A stretch of 64,000 bases of DNA from DATKQY01 sp035532475 (GCA_035532475.1 DATKQY010000067.1:22776-86775); one strand, 5' to 3'; counted from the first letter of the stretch, positions 6,828 to 16,187 are shown. The notes: generated by a model from the sequence alone, not told the origin. Numbers and translations are program-made.

Positions 6828-8909
6828 GTGGCCAACGCAGCGACAGCGGCGAGGAAGACCGGCGCACAGCGCATAGCGACAGTCCAGGCGCTGGCGGTGC
6901 CCCTCGCCGTCGTGGCGGTCGTGATCATGCTCGTGATCCCGCTGCCGAGCTTCATCCTCGACCTGTTGATCACGGTCAACATCGCGGCCTCGGTGCTCGT
7001 GCTGCTGACCGCGATGCACATGCGCCGTGCCCTTGACTTCTCGGTCTTTCCGACGCTGATCCTCGTCGCCACCGTCTTCCGCCTCGCGCTCAACGTCAGC
7101 GCCACCCGGCTCGTGCTGCTCCACGGCTACGCGGGCGTGGTCATCCAGAGCTTCGGGCACTTCGTCGTCGGCGGCTCGCTGCTCGTCGGCCTCGTCGTGT
7201 TCTTGATCCTCATCATCATCCAGTTCGTCGTCATCACGAACGGCGCCGGGCGCGTCGCGGAGGTGGCGGCGCGCTTCACCCTCGACGCCATGCCCGGCAA
7301 GCAGATGGCCGTCGACGCCGACCTGTCGTCAGGCCTGATCAACCAGGACGAGGCGCGCCGGCGCCGGAGCGAGATCGCCGACGAGGCCGACTTCTACGGC
7401 GCGATGGACGGCGCCTCCAAGTTCGTCCGTGGCGACGCGATCGCTGCGATCGTCATCACCGCCGTCAACCTCATCGGCGGGCTCGCGGTCGGCGTCCTCC
7501 AGCACCACGACCCCGTCTCCCAGGCCGTCAGCACCTACAGCCTCCTGTCGATCGGCGACGGCCTCGTCTCGCAGATCCCCGCCCTCCTCCTCTCGCTCTC
7601 CACCGGCATCGTCGTCACCCGGGCCGCCGGCGACGACGACCTCGGCACGAACGTCATCGCCCAGCTCTCCCGCTACCGCCGGGTGGTGCGCGTCACGGGG
7701 GCGATCATCGCGGTCCTCGCGCTCGTCCCGGGACTGCCGAAGATCCCCTTCCTCATCGTGGGCGTCGGCCTCTTCCTGCTCTCGGCCCGCCTTCCCCACG
7801 AGGCGTCCTCGGGCGACGAGCCGGCCGCCGACCCGACGGCGGCGTCGTCCGCCGACACGCCCGCCCAGCTGGCACGCGAGACCGGCGTCGTCCCGCTCGA
7901 GCTGGAGCTCGGCATGGAGCTGATCGACCTCGTCGACCGCGGGCGCGGCGGCGACCTGCTGGAGCGCGTCAAGGCGCTGCGCCGCAACGTCGCGAAGGAG
8001 CTCGGGATCGTCATCCCCCCGATCCACGCCCGGGACAACGACCGGCTGCCGCTCACGCACTACGCGATCCGCGTCCACGGCGTGCAGATCGCCGAAGGCA
8101 GCGCCCCGCGCGGCCGCCTGCTCGCCGTCGGCCCCGGCATCGAGCACGTGCCCGGAGAGGACACGCGCGACCCGGCCTTCGGCGGCCCGGCCAAGTGGAT
8201 CGCGAACGAGATGCGCTACCGCGCCGCGGTGGCGGGCGCCACCGTCGTCGATCGCTCGGCGGTCGTGACCACCCACCTCTCCGAGGTCGTCCGCCACCAC
8301 GCCGGCGAGCTGCTCTCCCGCCAGGACGTGCGGATCCTGCTCGACGCGGCGAAGGGGGAGAACCCCGCCGTGCTGGAGGAGATGACCGGCGCCGGCGTGA
8401 CGCTCGGCGCGGTCCAGGGCGTGCTGCGGGGCCTGCTCGCCGAGGGCATCCCCGTGCGGGACCTCATCCGCATCCTGGAAGCCGTCACCGACCAGGCGGC
8501 GTCCACCAAGGACCAGGACAGCCTGCTCGAGGCGGCGAGGATCGCGCTCGGACCGTCGATCGCCTCGATGCACGCTGTCGAGGGGGTCCTGCCCGCCATC
8601 ACCCTCGAGCCAGCGCTCGAGCAGCTGCTCTCGGCGGGCCTGCAGGTCGGCGAGCGCGGCCGGGTCTTCACCGCCGGCCCCGACGAGCTCGAGCCCCTGC
8701 TCGCCTCGCTCGACGCGCTCGCCAACCAGGCGGAGGCGGTCGGCAAGAGCCCCGTCGTCGTCTGCTCGAGCCGCATCCGTCCGGCGCTGCGCCGGCTGAT
8801 CCGGGCCCGTCTGCCCCGTCTCGACGTCCTCGGCGCAGCCGAGATCGCGTCCCACGTCGTCATCGAAACGATAGGAGTGGTCCGCCGTGCCCAAACTGCA
8901 ACGGTTTGA
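6828..8909 (+). CDS. flhA: Flagellar export platform protein FlhA
   Basis: Largest export-gate protein (693 aa); its cytoplasmic ring binds chaperone-substrate complexes. About eight N-terminal helices (to residue ~325) enclose the FHIPEP signature region, seen in RRALDFSVFPTLILVATVFR and LALNVSATRLVL. A Pro/Ala-rich linker leads to the four-subdomain cytoplasmic part (from about 350). GTG 6828 is chosen because GGAGAGG (6815-6821) stands six bases before it; an upstream GTG at 6813 would include that ribosome-binding site. The end overlaps the FlhF-like gene by 23 bases. Confidence 0.95.
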   Translation: MANAATAARKTGAQRIATVQALAVPLAVVAVVIMLVIPLPSFILDLLITVNIAASVLVLLTAMHMRRALDFSVFPTLILVATVFRLALNVSATRLVLLHGYAGVVIQSFGHFVVGGSLLVGLVVFLILIIIQFVVITNGAGRVAEVAARFTLDAMPGKQMAVDADLSSGLINQDEARRRRSEIADEADFYGAMDGASKFVRGDAIAAIVITAVNLIGGLAVGVLQHHDPVSQAVSTYSLLSIGDGLVSQIPALLLSLSTGIVVTRAAGDDDLGTNVIAQLSRYRRVVRVTGAIIAVLALVPGLPKIPFLIVGVGLFLLSARLPHEASSGDEPAADPTAASSADTPAQLARETGVVPLELELGMELIDLVDRGRGGDLLERVKALRRNVAKELGIVIPPIHARDNDRLPLTHYAIRVHGVQIAEGSAPRGRLLAVGPGIEHVPGEDTRDPAFGGPAKWIANEMRYRAAVAGATVVDRSAVVTTHLSEVVRHHAGELLSRQDVRILLDAAKGENPAVLEEMTGAGVTLGAVQGVLRGLLAEGIPVRDLIRILEAVTDQAASTKDQDSLLEAARIALGPSIASMHAVEGVLPAITLEPALEQLLSAGLQVGERGRVFTAGPDELEPLLASLDALANQAEAVGKSPVVVCSSRIRPALRRLIRARLPRLDVLGAAEIASHVVIETIGVVRRAQTATV

Positions 8910-10404
8910 GGGAACCGACCCCGCCGAAGTGCGGGCGCGAATCCGGACCGAGCTCGGTCCGGACGCGACGATCGTGCGCGCCGGACGGGAGCGCTCCGGT
9001 GGCGTCCTCGGCTTTTTCGAGCGCGAGGTATTCGTGATCGAGGTCGAGGCGCCCGGGGACGGAGCCCAGGCCGGGCGCCAGACGCTCCCGGAGGCGCCCC
9101 GCCGCGAGGCGGCCCCCGTCGGTCCGGCCGCCACGGCGCCGGCCCGTCGGCCCGCCGCGTCCGCATCCCCGACGGCGCCTCCTGCGATCGCGACGAACGC
9201 GAACCTCGCGCTCGCCACCGCGCTCGCGCCGAGCGGTCTCGACAGTGCGGTGGAGGCCACCGCGGACGTCGTGTCGATCCGGGGCGAGCGCTTCGACGAC
9301 AGCTTCTCCTTCGTCTTGAAAGAGGCGGAGGCAACCCTCGCCGCGGGCAACGAGGAGGAGGTCCGGCGCTTCACCCCTCGCCTGTTGAGCAGCGCCCCGG
9401 TCACCGCGGACGCCGCGGCCCGACCGGCCGCCGAGCAGCCGCCGGCCCCGGCCGGGCCCGCAGTGGCACCGCGCCCCTTCGGCCGCCCGCCTCGCCCGAG
9501 GCCGGCCTCCCTCCCGCTCGCTCCCGAGTACGAGCGGGTGCTCCGACAGGCCGGCATCTTCCTGGAGCTGACGTCGCAGCCCTTCGCCGACGAGCTGGAG
9601 CACCGGTCGGCGGCGGGGGCACGAGCGGGCCTCGCGACCTACGCGTCGTTCGCGTCCGCCGCTTCCGAGGCGGTCGCGCCAGTGTCGCCGCCGATCGAGC
9701 GTTCGCGCGTGTCGGTGGCCAACGACCCGGTGGCGCGCGTGAAGCACGCCGAGACCGACACGCTCGCCCGGATCCGTCTCAGTCGTCTCGGCCTTCCCGC
9801 CCAGTTCCAGCCGGACGCGAGGGTCGCGCCACTCGAGGCGGCGCTCCTCGACTCGCTCCGGCACATCCCGGCCGCTCCCGCGCTGCCGGACTACGAGGAC
9901 GCCGTCGTCCTCGCGATCGGCGGCGAGGGTTCGTCTGCCCGTCTCGCCCAGATTCTCGCCGAACGGTTGGGCATCCGCGAGGACGGCATCGTCACCATGA
10001 CCGCTCCCGGCATCACCCGCATGCGGGCCCCCCGGCGCGGCCAGCGGGTGAGCTCGGCGCTCGGCGCCGCGTCCGCGGTCGCCGAGCGGCGTAGCGCCGG
10101 GATGGCGACGGTGATCGCCTACGAGCTCACCTCCGACGCAACGACTGCCGCGCTGCTGGTCGCGGTGACGCACCCCGACGCCACGTGGGCGGCGCTGCCG
10201 GCAAGTCTCGAGCCGTCGGCGCTCAGCCAGATCGATCGCGTCGCCCACGGCATCGACGCGCTCGCCCTCTACGATCTCGACGACGCCGACCGCCCGGCTT
10301 GCCTCCTCGGTGCGGCGACGCCCGTCGCCCTCCTCGACTGGCGGGAGGCGACGCCCCTCACGTGGGCAGCCCGCCTCGCCGAGCGCGCCGGCGGAGGCGA
10401 TTGA
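8887..10404 (+). CDS. flhF: FlhF-like protein with degenerate GTPase domain
   Basis: The first 45 residues (PKLQRFEGTDPAEVRARIR, TELGPDATIVRAGR) match the N-terminus of FlhF, the SRP-type GTPase that fixes flagellar number and position. The gene sits in FlhF's normal place after flhA. The middle 250 residues are A/P-rich and variable. The C-terminal part (about 335-505) has the outline of the NG domain, but the P-loop position reads IGGEGSSARLAQ (about residue 343) with no GKT/S. No DTAG-like or TKLD-like motif is visible; ALYDLDD stands in place of the latter. It is probably a non-GTPase descendant. No flhG follows. Confidence 0.6.
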   Translation: MPKLQRFEGTDPAEVRARIRTELGPDATIVRAGRERSGGVLGFFEREVFVIEVEAPGDGAQAGRQTLPEAPRREAAPVGPAATAPARRPAASASPTAPPAIATNANLALATALAPSGLDSAVEATADVVSIRGERFDDSFSFVLKEAEATLAAGNEEEVRRFTPRLLSSAPVTADAAARPAAEQPPAPAGPAVAPRPFGRPPRPRPASLPLAPEYERVLRQAGIFLELTSQPFADELEHRSAAGARAGLATYASFASAASEAVAPVSPPIERSRVSVANDPVARVKHAETDTLARIRLSRLGLPAQFQPDARVAPLEAALLDSLRHIPAAPALPDYEDAVVLAIGGEGSSARLAQILAERLGIREDGIVTMTAPGITRMRAPRRGQRVSSALGAASAVAERRSAGMATVIAYELTSDATTAALLVAVTHPDATWAALPASLEPSALSQIDRVAHGIDALALYDLDDADRPACLLGAATPVALLDWREATPLTWAARLAERAGGGD

Positions 10405-10406
10405 GC

Positions 10407-10676
10407 ATGCACCGGCGCCTCGCCCTGTTCGCGAACGACGTCACGCGCCTCGGCCCGCTGATCGCGGTCGTGCTCGCGACGCTCGTCAACGCGCCGTCGT
10501 TGCTGGAGGCGATACGCGGCGCGGTCACGATCGAGACCGCGCTGTGGCGCTTCGCCGTGGCCTTCGGCCTCGCGGTCGTGACGGTCCGTCTTGTCGGCAA
10601 TCTGCTGCTCCGCTACGGCCAACAGGTCGCCGAGATGCAGCACATGGACGACCCCGAGGAGGGGGCCGTCCGCTGA
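10407..10676 (+). CDS. Small two-helix membrane protein, flagellar operon
   Basis: 89-aa protein that I do not recognise. Two hydrophobic stretches (about 14-28, LGPLIAVVLATLVNA, and 45-66, ALWRFAVAFGLAVVTVRLVG) suggest two membrane helices with an acidic C-terminus (HMDDPEEGAV). The ATG starts two bases after the FlhF-like stop, so it is probably cotranslated with it. It occupies the slot where flhG or a regulator often lies but resembles neither; it could be a membrane anchor for the FlhF-like protein. Confidence 0.6.
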   Translation: MHRRLALFANDVTRLGPLIAVVLATLVNAPSLLEAIRGAVTIETALWRFAVAFGLAVVTVRLVGNLLLRYGQQVAEMQHMDDPEEGAVR

Positions 10677-10735
10677 GCACGTAGGGCGCCGCGCCGACCT
10701 GCTGAGTCGAGCGACCGTGCCCGGAGAGGAGAGGC

Positions 10736-11251
10736 ATGTCACTGGACGTCCACACCGCCGAGCTCGCCGAGCTCGAGCGCGTCGCGCTCGAAGAGGCCAT
10801 CGTCGCGATCCGAGACGAGGCCGAGGTCGCCGCGCTCGTCGAGCACCGCACCGCCTCGTTGCACGCGCTGCTCGCCCAGCACGACGCTCGCTACCTGCCG
10901 CTCGCCACCTCCGAGCTCGAGGACGCGCTCGGCGAGCTCCGCGCCGTCGGCGATCGGCGCCTCGCCCTCGTCGGCGGTCTCGTGCCGGTCCTCGGCCTCT
11001 CCTTCCAGCCGACGATCGGCGAGGTCGTCGCGGCCGCGCCCGAGCCGTACGCGACGACCATCGCCGAGCTGCGCCGGCGGTTGCTCGTCGCGAAGTCCCG
11101 GATCGAATGGCTGAGCGAGCAGAACACCAACCTGCTCGGCGAGCGCATGGCGCTCGTCTCCGAAGCGCTCTCCGACGGCGTCACCGAGGCGGTGCCGACC
11201 TACGGTCGCACCCCGCCGTCGCTCCCGCGCTTCGTCCGGGGGATCCTGTGA
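10736..11251 (+). CDS. flgN: FlgN-type export chaperone
   Basis: 171-aa, mostly helical protein with heptad-like Leu/Ala spacing (LAELERVALEEAIVAIRDEA and TTIAELRRRLLVAKSRIEWL), directly upstream of flgK and overlapping it. FlgN is the cytoplasmic chaperone that protects the hook-junction proteins FlgK and FlgL before export. Length and the final helical segment SEQNTNLLGERM fit the FlgN family, but sequence similarity is weak, so position carries much of the call. GGAGAGGAGAGG just before the ATG is a strong ribosome-binding site. Confidence 0.75.
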   Translation: MSLDVHTAELAELERVALEEAIVAIRDEAEVAALVEHRTASLHALLAQHDARYLPLATSELEDALGELRAVGDRRLALVGGLVPVLGLSFQPTIGEVVAAAPEPYATTIAELRRRLLVAKSRIEWLSEQNTNLLGERMALVSEALSDGVTEAVPTYGRTPPSLPRFVRGIL

Positions 11252-12651
11252 GCGACCTCGGCCTCGACATCGCCTCGTCGGGCATCGCCGCGCAGCAGGC
11301 GCTGCTCGACACGACGGCGCAGGACCTCGCCAACGTCAGCACACCCGGCTACGCGCGCGAGACCGTCAACCTCCAGCCGCTCGCGCCCGCGAGCGCAAAC
11401 GGCGTCGGCCAGGGAGTGCTCGTCGGGTCGGTCACCTCGACGACCTCCTCCCTCTACGAGCAGCTCAACATGATCGCCCAGGCGAACCTCGGTGCGGCGA
11501 ACGAGGCCCAGACGGTGACCTCCTCGGCCCAGACCGCCTTCCCCGAGCCGGGCTCGAACGGCCTGCAGTCCCAGCTGAGCCAGCTCTGGACGGACATGTC
11601 GGCGCTCGCGACCTCGCCGGCGAACGCGGCGAGCGCCGACACCGTGATCCGCGACGCGTCGAACGTCGCCGGGATGATGAACCAGATGTCGTCCTCGATG
11701 ACCGCGACCGCGACCCAGCTCCAGAACGACCTCACCGGCTCGGGGTCGGGCCAGGGCGGCCTCATCGGCCAGGTGAACAGCCTGCTGACCCAGGTCGCCC
11801 AGCTGAACGCCGGCATCGTCGCCGGCGGTGGCGGCGGCCTCGACGTCAACACGCTGATGGACCAGCGCCGCAACGACCTCAACCAGCTGGCGAGCATGAT
11901 CGGCATCCGCACGGCGACGAGCCAGACGGGCGCCGTCACGGTGTACTCGGGCGGCATCAGCCTCGTCCAGGACGCGACGGCGACGGCGCTCCAGCCGACC
12001 GGCTCGGCGTCGGGCGCGAACCTCGGCGTCGAGACCTCGGCGGGGGTCGCCCTTGCCCCGGGCGGACAGATCGGCGCGCTGCTCCAGGGCGTGAACACGA
12101 CGCTGCCGGGCTACCAGAGCCAGCTCGACGGCGTGGCCGACAAGCTGGCCACCACGCTCAACGCCCTCCAGGCCTCGGGGACGAGCGCCGGTGGGACATC
12201 GGGCTCGGCGAACCCGACGCTCTTCGTCAACCAGGGCTCCTCGACCACCTACACCGCGGGCGCCGGTTCGGCGGCGACGATCGCTGTGAGCGGGGCCTTG
12301 CTGGCGAACCCGAGCCTGATCTCGACCGCCGCGGGGTCGGTCACCGGGGCGTCGATCGACCCGACGACGATCCAGGCGATGGCCGCGCTCGGCAGCCAGA
12401 CCGGCGGCCCGGACGACCTCTACCAGCAGCTCGTCGGGGTGGTCGGCTCCCAGGCGCAGACGGCGCAGAACGCGGCGACGAACGCGCAGGCGCTCTCGTC
12501 CTCGACGACGGCCAGCCTCTCGAGCGTCGAAGGCGTCGACACCAACGAGGAGACGGTCAACATGCTATCGGCACAGCGGGCCTTCCAGGCAACCGCGCAG
12601 GTGATCAACTCGATGAACACGAGCTTCCAGGCCCTGTTGCAGGCGGTGTGA
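11248..12651 (+). CDS. flgK: Hook-filament junction protein FlgK
   Basis: Hook-associated protein 1 (467 aa), the first junction layer between hook and filament. The N-terminus has the rod/hook/filament D0 signature (IASSGIAAQQALLDTTAQDL, ANVSTPGYARETVNLQ). The C-terminal D0 helix ends EETVNMLSAQRAFQATAQVI and NSMNTSFQALLQAV. GTG start overlaps flgN in GTGA. At 467 aa it is somewhat short, with a compact variable middle. Confidence 0.95.
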   Translation: MSDLGLDIASSGIAAQQALLDTTAQDLANVSTPGYARETVNLQPLAPASANGVGQGVLVGSVTSTTSSLYEQLNMIAQANLGAANEAQTVTSSAQTAFPEPGSNGLQSQLSQLWTDMSALATSPANAASADTVIRDASNVAGMMNQMSSSMTATATQLQNDLTGSGSGQGGLIGQVNSLLTQVAQLNAGIVAGGGGGLDVNTLMDQRRNDLNQLASMIGIRTATSQTGAVTVYSGGISLVQDATATALQPTGSASGANLGVETSAGVALAPGGQIGALLQGVNTTLPGYQSQLDGVADKLATTLNALQASGTSAGGTSGSANPTLFVNQGSSTTYTAGAGSAATIAVSGALLANPSLISTAAGSVTGASIDPTTIQAMAALGSQTGGPDDLYQQLVGVVGSQAQTAQNAATNAQALSSSTTASLSSVEGVDTNEETVNMLSAQRAFQATAQVINSMNTSFQALLQAV

Positions 12652-12652
12652 G

Positions 12653-13546
12653 ATGCGCGTCGCCGACACGACCCTCACCGACACCCTCGCCGGCCAGCTG
12701 AACGCCCAGCAGGGGACGATCGCCAACCTCGACGCCCAGCTCTCCTCGGGCGTCGCCCTCCAAAAGCCGTCGGACAACCCGATCGCGGTCGTCGACACGA
12801 TCGGCTACGAACGCCAGATCTCCCAGCTCGGCGCGACCACCTCGGCGGCGAGCACGGCCTCGTCCTGGCTCGGCATCGCCAACCAGACGGCGAACTCCGT
12901 GCTCAACAATCTCCAGTCGGTACGGACCCTCGTGCTGCAGGCCCTCAACTCGGGCAGCCAGACCGCGCAGTCCTACAGCGCGATCGCCACCCAGATCCAG
13001 GGCCAGGCCCAGAGCCTGCTCGGCCTGGCGAACACCACCTACGCCGGCACCGCGATCTTCTCGGGCACCGCCGGCGGCTCGTCGGCCTACACCTCGGCCG
13101 GCACCTACCAGGGCAACACCACCCCGTTCACGATCGACCTCGGCAACGGCCAGAAGGTCGCCGCGTCCGTGCCCGGCACGCAGCTCTTCGGCTCCTCGCC
13201 GAGCGACGTCTTCACCACGCTGAAGCAGATCGTCACCGACCTCGGCGGCGCCCCGGGCGGCACGACGGAGACGAACCTGCAGACCGACCTCAACGCCCTG
13301 AACGCCAACATCACCCAGGCGACGAGCGCTTCGGCGAGCCTCGGGGAGGCCGCCCAGCAGGTCCAGACCGTCCAGTCGAGCGCGAGCGCGACGAGCACCC
13401 AGGTCCAGACGATCCTCTCGAACACGCGTGACGTGAACGTCGCCCAGGTCACGACGCAGCTGCAGGCGGACCTCGCCAACTACCAGGCGGCGCTCTACGC
13501 GAGCTCCCAGGCCGTGCCCGAGACGCTGGCCGCCTTCCTGAAGTGA
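12653..13546 (+). CDS. flgL: Hook-filament junction protein FlgL
   Basis: Hook-associated protein 3 (297 aa), the second junction layer on which the filament grows. The N-terminal flagellin-like D0/D1 helix contains LDAQLSSGVALQKPSDNPIA. The C-terminal helix has NVAQVTTQLQADLANYQAAL. It starts one base after the flgK stop. The middle carries the usual short beta-rich domain around AGTAIFSGTAGG. Confidence 0.93.
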   Translation: MRVADTTLTDTLAGQLNAQQGTIANLDAQLSSGVALQKPSDNPIAVVDTIGYERQISQLGATTSAASTASSWLGIANQTANSVLNNLQSVRTLVLQALNSGSQTAQSYSAIATQIQGQAQSLLGLANTTYAGTAIFSGTAGGSSAYTSAGTYQGNTTPFTIDLGNGQKVAASVPGTQLFGSSPSDVFTTLKQIVTDLGGAPGGTTETNLQTDLNALNANITQATSASASLGEAAQQVQTVQSSASATSTQVQTILSNTRDVNVAQVTTQLQADLANYQAALYASSQAVPETLAAFLK

Positions 13547-13617
13547 CCTCCCGACCGCTCACCGCCGGCTCCGGCGTCGCCGCGGGGTCGACTAGCCTCG
13601 CCGAAAGGACACCCACC

Positions 13618-14085
13618 ATGACCGCGCTCACCGCGTTGAAGACGCTCCCCGCCGTCGAGCTCGACTTCCCCGCGGGCCTCCCCGGGCTGGAGTCGGCCCG
13701 CCACTACCGACTCGAGCCGCTCGGCTCGGACGGGATCAACGTGTTCGGGAGGCTCGTCTGCCTCGAGGCCGTGCGGTTGCCCGGGACGAGCGAGGTGCGC
13801 GAGCTCGCGCTCGTCGTCGCCGCGCCGGGCCTGCTCTGGCCCGAGTACGCCGTCGAGGTCGACGACGAGTCGGCCGAGCTGCTGCAGCTGGACCGTGCCG
13901 GCGACGCCGTCGCCGTCGTGGTCGTCACGCTCCAAGACGATGTCGCCGACTCGACGGCCAACCTCTTCGCCCCGATCGTGCTCAACCCGGCGCGCGGCCT
14001 CGGGGTGCAGGTGGTCCCGCTCGGCAGCGAGGAGGAGGTCGGTTGGAGCATGCACGCCCCACTGCCCATGCCCACCCCGGCATGA
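13618..14085 (+). CDS. fliW: Flagellar assembly factor FliW
   Basis: 155-aa protein that binds flagellin and, when released, binds CsrA and relieves its repression of flagellin translation (established in Bacillus and Campylobacter). The family core is visible: ELDFPAGLPGLESARHYRLE near the start and ANLFAPIVLNPARGLGVQVV near the end. GAAAGGA at 13600-13606 fixes the ATG at 13618. csrA follows after 31 bases, so the regulator and its antagonist are paired. Confidence 0.93.
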   Translation: MTALTALKTLPAVELDFPAGLPGLESARHYRLEPLGSDGINVFGRLVCLEAVRLPGTSEVRELALVVAAPGLLWPEYAVEVDDESAELLQLDRAGDAVAVVVVTLQDDVADSTANLFAPIVLNPARGLGVQVVPLGSEEEVGWSMHAPLPMPTPA

Positions 14086-14116
14086 TCGGGAGCCTGAGCC
14101 GCGACGCCGCCGCGCC

Positions 14117-14410
14117 GTGCTGACGCTCACGCGCTCGGTCGGTGAGCGCATCCTGATCGGCGACGACATCGTGATCGAGGTCCGCGCCGTCCTCGACGGC
14201 AAGCAGGTCCGGATCAGCATCGACGCGCCGCGTCAGGTTCCGATCCATCGCGCCGAGGTGTTCGAGGCGGTCTCTCGCGCCAACCTCGACGCCCTCACGA
14301 CGAGCCGGAACCCCGACGCCCTGGTCCGCTCGATGCGGGCGGCCAAGCGCTCGAACGAGCGGCCGGGCTCGGGCGTGCCGGCGGCGCCGGGGGCGAGCGC
14401 CGACACCTGA
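14117..14410 (+). CDS. csrA: Carbon storage regulator CsrA with C-terminal extension
   Basis: RNA-binding translational repressor. VLTLTRSVGERILIGDDIVI followed by the V-x-x-V-x-x-x-x-V-R-I-x-I-x-A-P pattern (VRISIDAPRQVPIHRAEVFE) covers the whole CsrA fold, including the RNA-contacting Leu/Arg residues near the N-terminus and the VPIHR-E motif. Common CsrA proteins are 60-75 aa; this one is 97 aa, with an extra basic, then Gly/Pro/Ala-rich tail. The GTG start is set by homology; no strong ribosome-binding site precedes it. The probable target is the fliC leader. Confidence 0.93.
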   Translation: MLTLTRSVGERILIGDDIVIEVRAVLDGKQVRISIDAPRQVPIHRAEVFEAVSRANLDALTTSRNPDALVRSMRAAKRSNERPGSGVPAAPGASADT

Positions 14411-14432
14411 GCCAGCTTGCCGGGCCCGAGCC

Positions 14433-16187
14433 TCAGGCTGCGGCGAGGTGCGCGCTCAACAGTCCCGCCGGGTCGTCGAACCACTCCTCGTGGCGAGCGC
14501 CGTGCCCGAGGAGTCGGATCGCCTCGAGCGGGCCGGCCACCTCGACGGGGCGGCGTGCCGCGAGGCAGGCCACGACGCCGAGGTAGAGGTAGTCCGGGTG
14601 CGAGGGGAAGTCGCGGGCGAAGGCGACGGCGACGTCGGCGGCGTCATCGGCACGCGAGGCGGCGAGCAGCGAGAGCACGATCCAGCGTCCGAGGACGGCC
14701 TGCTCGTTTCGGGCCGCGTGCTGGCACTCGGCGACGAACAGCTCGAGGGCTTCCTCCGGGCGCCGTCGGCGCAGCAGCTCCAGACCCACCTGGTAATTGG
14801 AGTCCTCCACCGGCTGGCTGCTGCGCGCCGGGAGGTAGGCGCGGGTCGTGCCCTCGGCGCCGTCGGCACGTCGCGCGACGACGCGCCAGCGGAAGACGCG
14901 GTGGCCGGAGACCGCGGGCTGGGAGACCGGGATGGCGAGCTCCCTCGTCGCGCACGAAGCGAGGCGGACGTCGAAGGCCAGCCGATCCTCGAGACGCTCG
15001 AAGCTCACGCCCTCGAGATTGACGCTGAACGGCCCGAGCGGCGCCGCCCGGTCGTGGTCGCGAAGCGTCTCCCGGTAGAAGCCGAGGAGGCCCGAGGCGA
15101 CACGCGGCCACGAGCACGCCTCCGCCGTCTCGAGCCCGCGCCGGGCGAGCCCGGCCGCGAGCGCCGGGTCGTCGAGGATGCGCTCGACCGACTCGGCGAG
15201 ACCCTCGATGTCGCCGATCTCGGCCAGGAGGACGTTCTCGGTGTCGCGGGCGTAGGCGAGCACGCCGGGATTGGCGGTGGAGACGACCGGCGTCCCCGCC
15301 GCCATGGCCTCGAGCGGCGAGAGCGCGAACGACTCAAAGCGTGAGCAGCACACGAAGACGTCGGCCTGCTGGTAGCAGCGGGCCAGCTCCGCCTGGGCGG
15401 CCGCCACGACCAGCTCGCCGAAAGGCTCCCCCACCGGGGGGCTCGGCGTGGCCCACACGATCCGCACACCGGGGCGGAGGCGGCCGAGCAGGCGTGCCAG
15501 GCGCCGAGCCTCTTCGAACCCCTTGTAGGCGTGGCCGTCCCAGCCGACGAAGAGCACCGTCGGGCTCGGCGGGCGGGCGAGGTCGGGCGGCCGACGGAAC
15601 GTCGCGACGTCGACCCCGTGCGGTACTGCGACGGCGTCCACGCCGTAGCGCACGGCGAGCGCCGATATCGCCGCGTCGCCGACGGCGATCGTGGCATGCG
15701 CGGCGCGCAGGGAAGCCTCGATGACGCTCAGCACGTGCGCCGGGACGTCGTCGTAGAGATGGAAGTCGCCCTGTTCGAAGTGGATCACGGGTGCGATGGC
15801 GAGGTTGCGCGCCGGGAGCACGAACTCCCAGTAGCCAGCGACGATGACGTCGCACGGCGGGATGGCCTCCTCGACGGGCTCGCCGAAGGGCACGCGCTCG
15901 AAAGTCGGCCGCAGCGGGAACCAGCTCGGGTGCGGGAAGTGCGAGACGACCGTGATCTTGGCGCCGAGCGCCGCCAGGTGGTTGGCGTGCTCGAGCAGCA
16001 CGCGCGCGCCCTCACCCGGGGAGGTGCGCGGCAGGAGGTAGACGATGTGGAGGGACGCGTCGTCGCGTTCCTCCGAGCGACGGACCGGAGGGAGCGAGCC
16101 CTCGGCGAGTCGCGCCGCGGCGAGCAGGTCCTCGATACGGGCCGCGGCCGTGACGTCGGCGGGGTTCGGCAGCGATGACGGCTTCAT
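14433..16187 (-). CDS. GT4-type glycosyltransferase with C-terminal helical repeats
   Basis: 584-aa protein. Residues about 45-390 form a GT-B glycosyltransferase: VYLLPRTSPGEGARVLLEHA near the start, donor-site segments VLFVGWDGHAYKGFEEARRL, and FALSPLEAMAAGTPVVSTAN with the E-x-x-x-x-G-x-P-V core. The rest contains a short beta region and helical repeats that look TPR-like (YQVGLELLRRRRPEEALELF). It overlaps orf95 in ATGA and is the last gene of the fliD-fliS run, so glycosylation of flagellin or another flagellar protein is the likeliest role. Substrate unknown. Confidence 0.8.
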   Translation of the reverse strand: MKPSSLPNPADVTAAARIEDLLAAARLAEGSLPPVRRSEERDDASLHIVYLLPRTSPGEGARVLLEHANHLAALGAKITVVSHFPHPSWFPLRPTFERVPFGEPVEEAIPPCDVIVAGYWEFVLPARNLAIAPVIHFEQGDFHLYDDVPAHVLSVIEASLRAAHATIAVGDAAISALAVRYGVDAVAVPHGVDVATFRRPPDLARPPSPTVLFVGWDGHAYKGFEEARRLARLLGRLRPGVRIVWATPSPPVGEPFGELVVAAAQAELARCYQQADVFVCCSRFESFALSPLEAMAAGTPVVSTANPGVLAYARDTENVLLAEIGDIEGLAESVERILDDPALAAGLARRGLETAEACSWPRVASGLLGFYRETLRDHDRAAPLGPFSVNLEGVSFERLEDRLAFDVRLASCATRELAIPVSQPAVSGHRVFRWRVVARRADGAEGTTRAYLPARSSQPVEDSNYQVGLELLRRRRPEEALELFVAECQHAARNEQAVLGRWIVLSLLAASRADDAADVAVAFARDFPSHPDYLYLGVVACLAARRPVEVAGPLEAIRLLGHGARHEEWFDDPAGLLSAHLAAA

